Below, in pieces: positions 63,599 through 64,000 of a stretch of DNA of 64,000 bases (its first letter is position 1; every line of letters starts with the position of its first letter). Both the position numbers and the translations under genes were made by a program. The DNA is from Polyodon spathula (lineage: Eukaryota > Chordata > Actinopteri > Acipenseriformes > Polyodontidae), in assembly GCF_017654505.1 (NCBI RefSeq), contig NC_054538.1, forward strand, positions 26,871,674 through 26,935,673. Reading direction: 5' to 3'. The notes under the pieces were generated by a model. That model had not been told where the DNA came from. It did no database searches and saw nothing but the letters and a program-made list of their open reading frames with translations.

Positions 63599-64000
63599 TA
63601 GAAGACCTTGATCCATTAATTCTGATGATGTGTTGCAAAAGCAAATGTAGAGAAAAAAATGTAATGTGTTCCATAGGTTATGGAATTGCAATACTTGTGT
63701 TGGTTTTGTATGTTCTATTACCAACAGCTGCAGAAAACTTTCTCAAACAGCAAGCTCAGGGATACGGCTGGTTTATGACCTAACGTCATTTTTTACAGTT
63801 ACTGTAAAAATCGTTTGTATAGGTCGCACTGGTGTAAAAGTTGCTCCCCTCTTTGAGACTTCAAGTTTAGGGAAAAAAACAATGTGTTAAAATAGCTTTT
63901 TTTAAATAGCTTTTCCCTACATGCTCAACACCGATAAATAAAGAAAGATAGACGGATTTAGTTTAGAAATAACCCTTGTTTGCAACATGTTATTCCATTA

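Overview
This is a vertebrate nuclear locus. The best guess is a ray-finned fish, perhaps a non-teleost such as a sturgeon or paddlefish. That guess rests on protein sequences close to fish orthologs, AT-rich introns, abundant Tc1, hAT and foldback elements, LTR retrotransposon relics and many AT/AAT microsatellites. The species itself cannot be fixed from the sequence.

Three protein-coding genes are recognisable, all with GT-AG introns and reading phases that I checked exon by exon. (1) ACSS1 (mitochondrial acetyl-CoA synthetase) is on the minus strand. Its first nine coding exons lie between 13567 and 1556 and give 491 continuous codons; the last roughly 190 codons lie beyond the left edge. 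(2) VSX1 (paired-type homeobox plus CVC domain) is on the minus strand. Five coding exons from 26026 to 22576 give 338 residues and look complete. (3) ENTPD6 (nucleoside diphosphatase of the GDA1/CD39 family) is on the plus strand. Thirteen coding exons from 53760 to 62940 give 435 residues and look complete. The order and orientation ACSS1(-) VSX1(-) ENTPD6(+) matches human 20p11.2, so this is an old conserved linkage. The genes do not form a pathway; the block is probably held together by history and perhaps by long-range VSX1 regulation.

Layout: 1-441 is a foldback element. 442-13567 is ACSS1, with a decayed LINE and a perfect 119-bp second copy of part of exon 6 in intron 6. 13999-16546 holds two neighbouring Tc1-like transposons just upstream of ACSS1. 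16548-22575 is intergenic and carries a large inverted repeat (16892-18925) and MITEs. 22576-26026 is VSX1, with a Harbinger-like MITE in its last intron. 26027-53686 is a gene-poor interval of about 27 kb. It contains a Ty3/gypsy relic, a non-autonomous hAT with perfect 8-bp target duplications, several solo LTRs, a tRNA-derived SINE, long AT microsatellites and repeat-free stretches that could hold VSX1 enhancers. 53687-63942 is ENTPD6, whose introns hold a complete solo LTR with target duplication, a decayed ZBED/hAT transposase gene and a LINE 3' end.

I found no RNA genes, CRISPR arrays or operons. No wholly new protein system is evident. The most interesting items are structural: the identical exon fragment in ACSS1, the ~0.8-kb-arm inverted repeat, the repeat pair bracketing VSX1, and the candidate retinal enhancer clusters.
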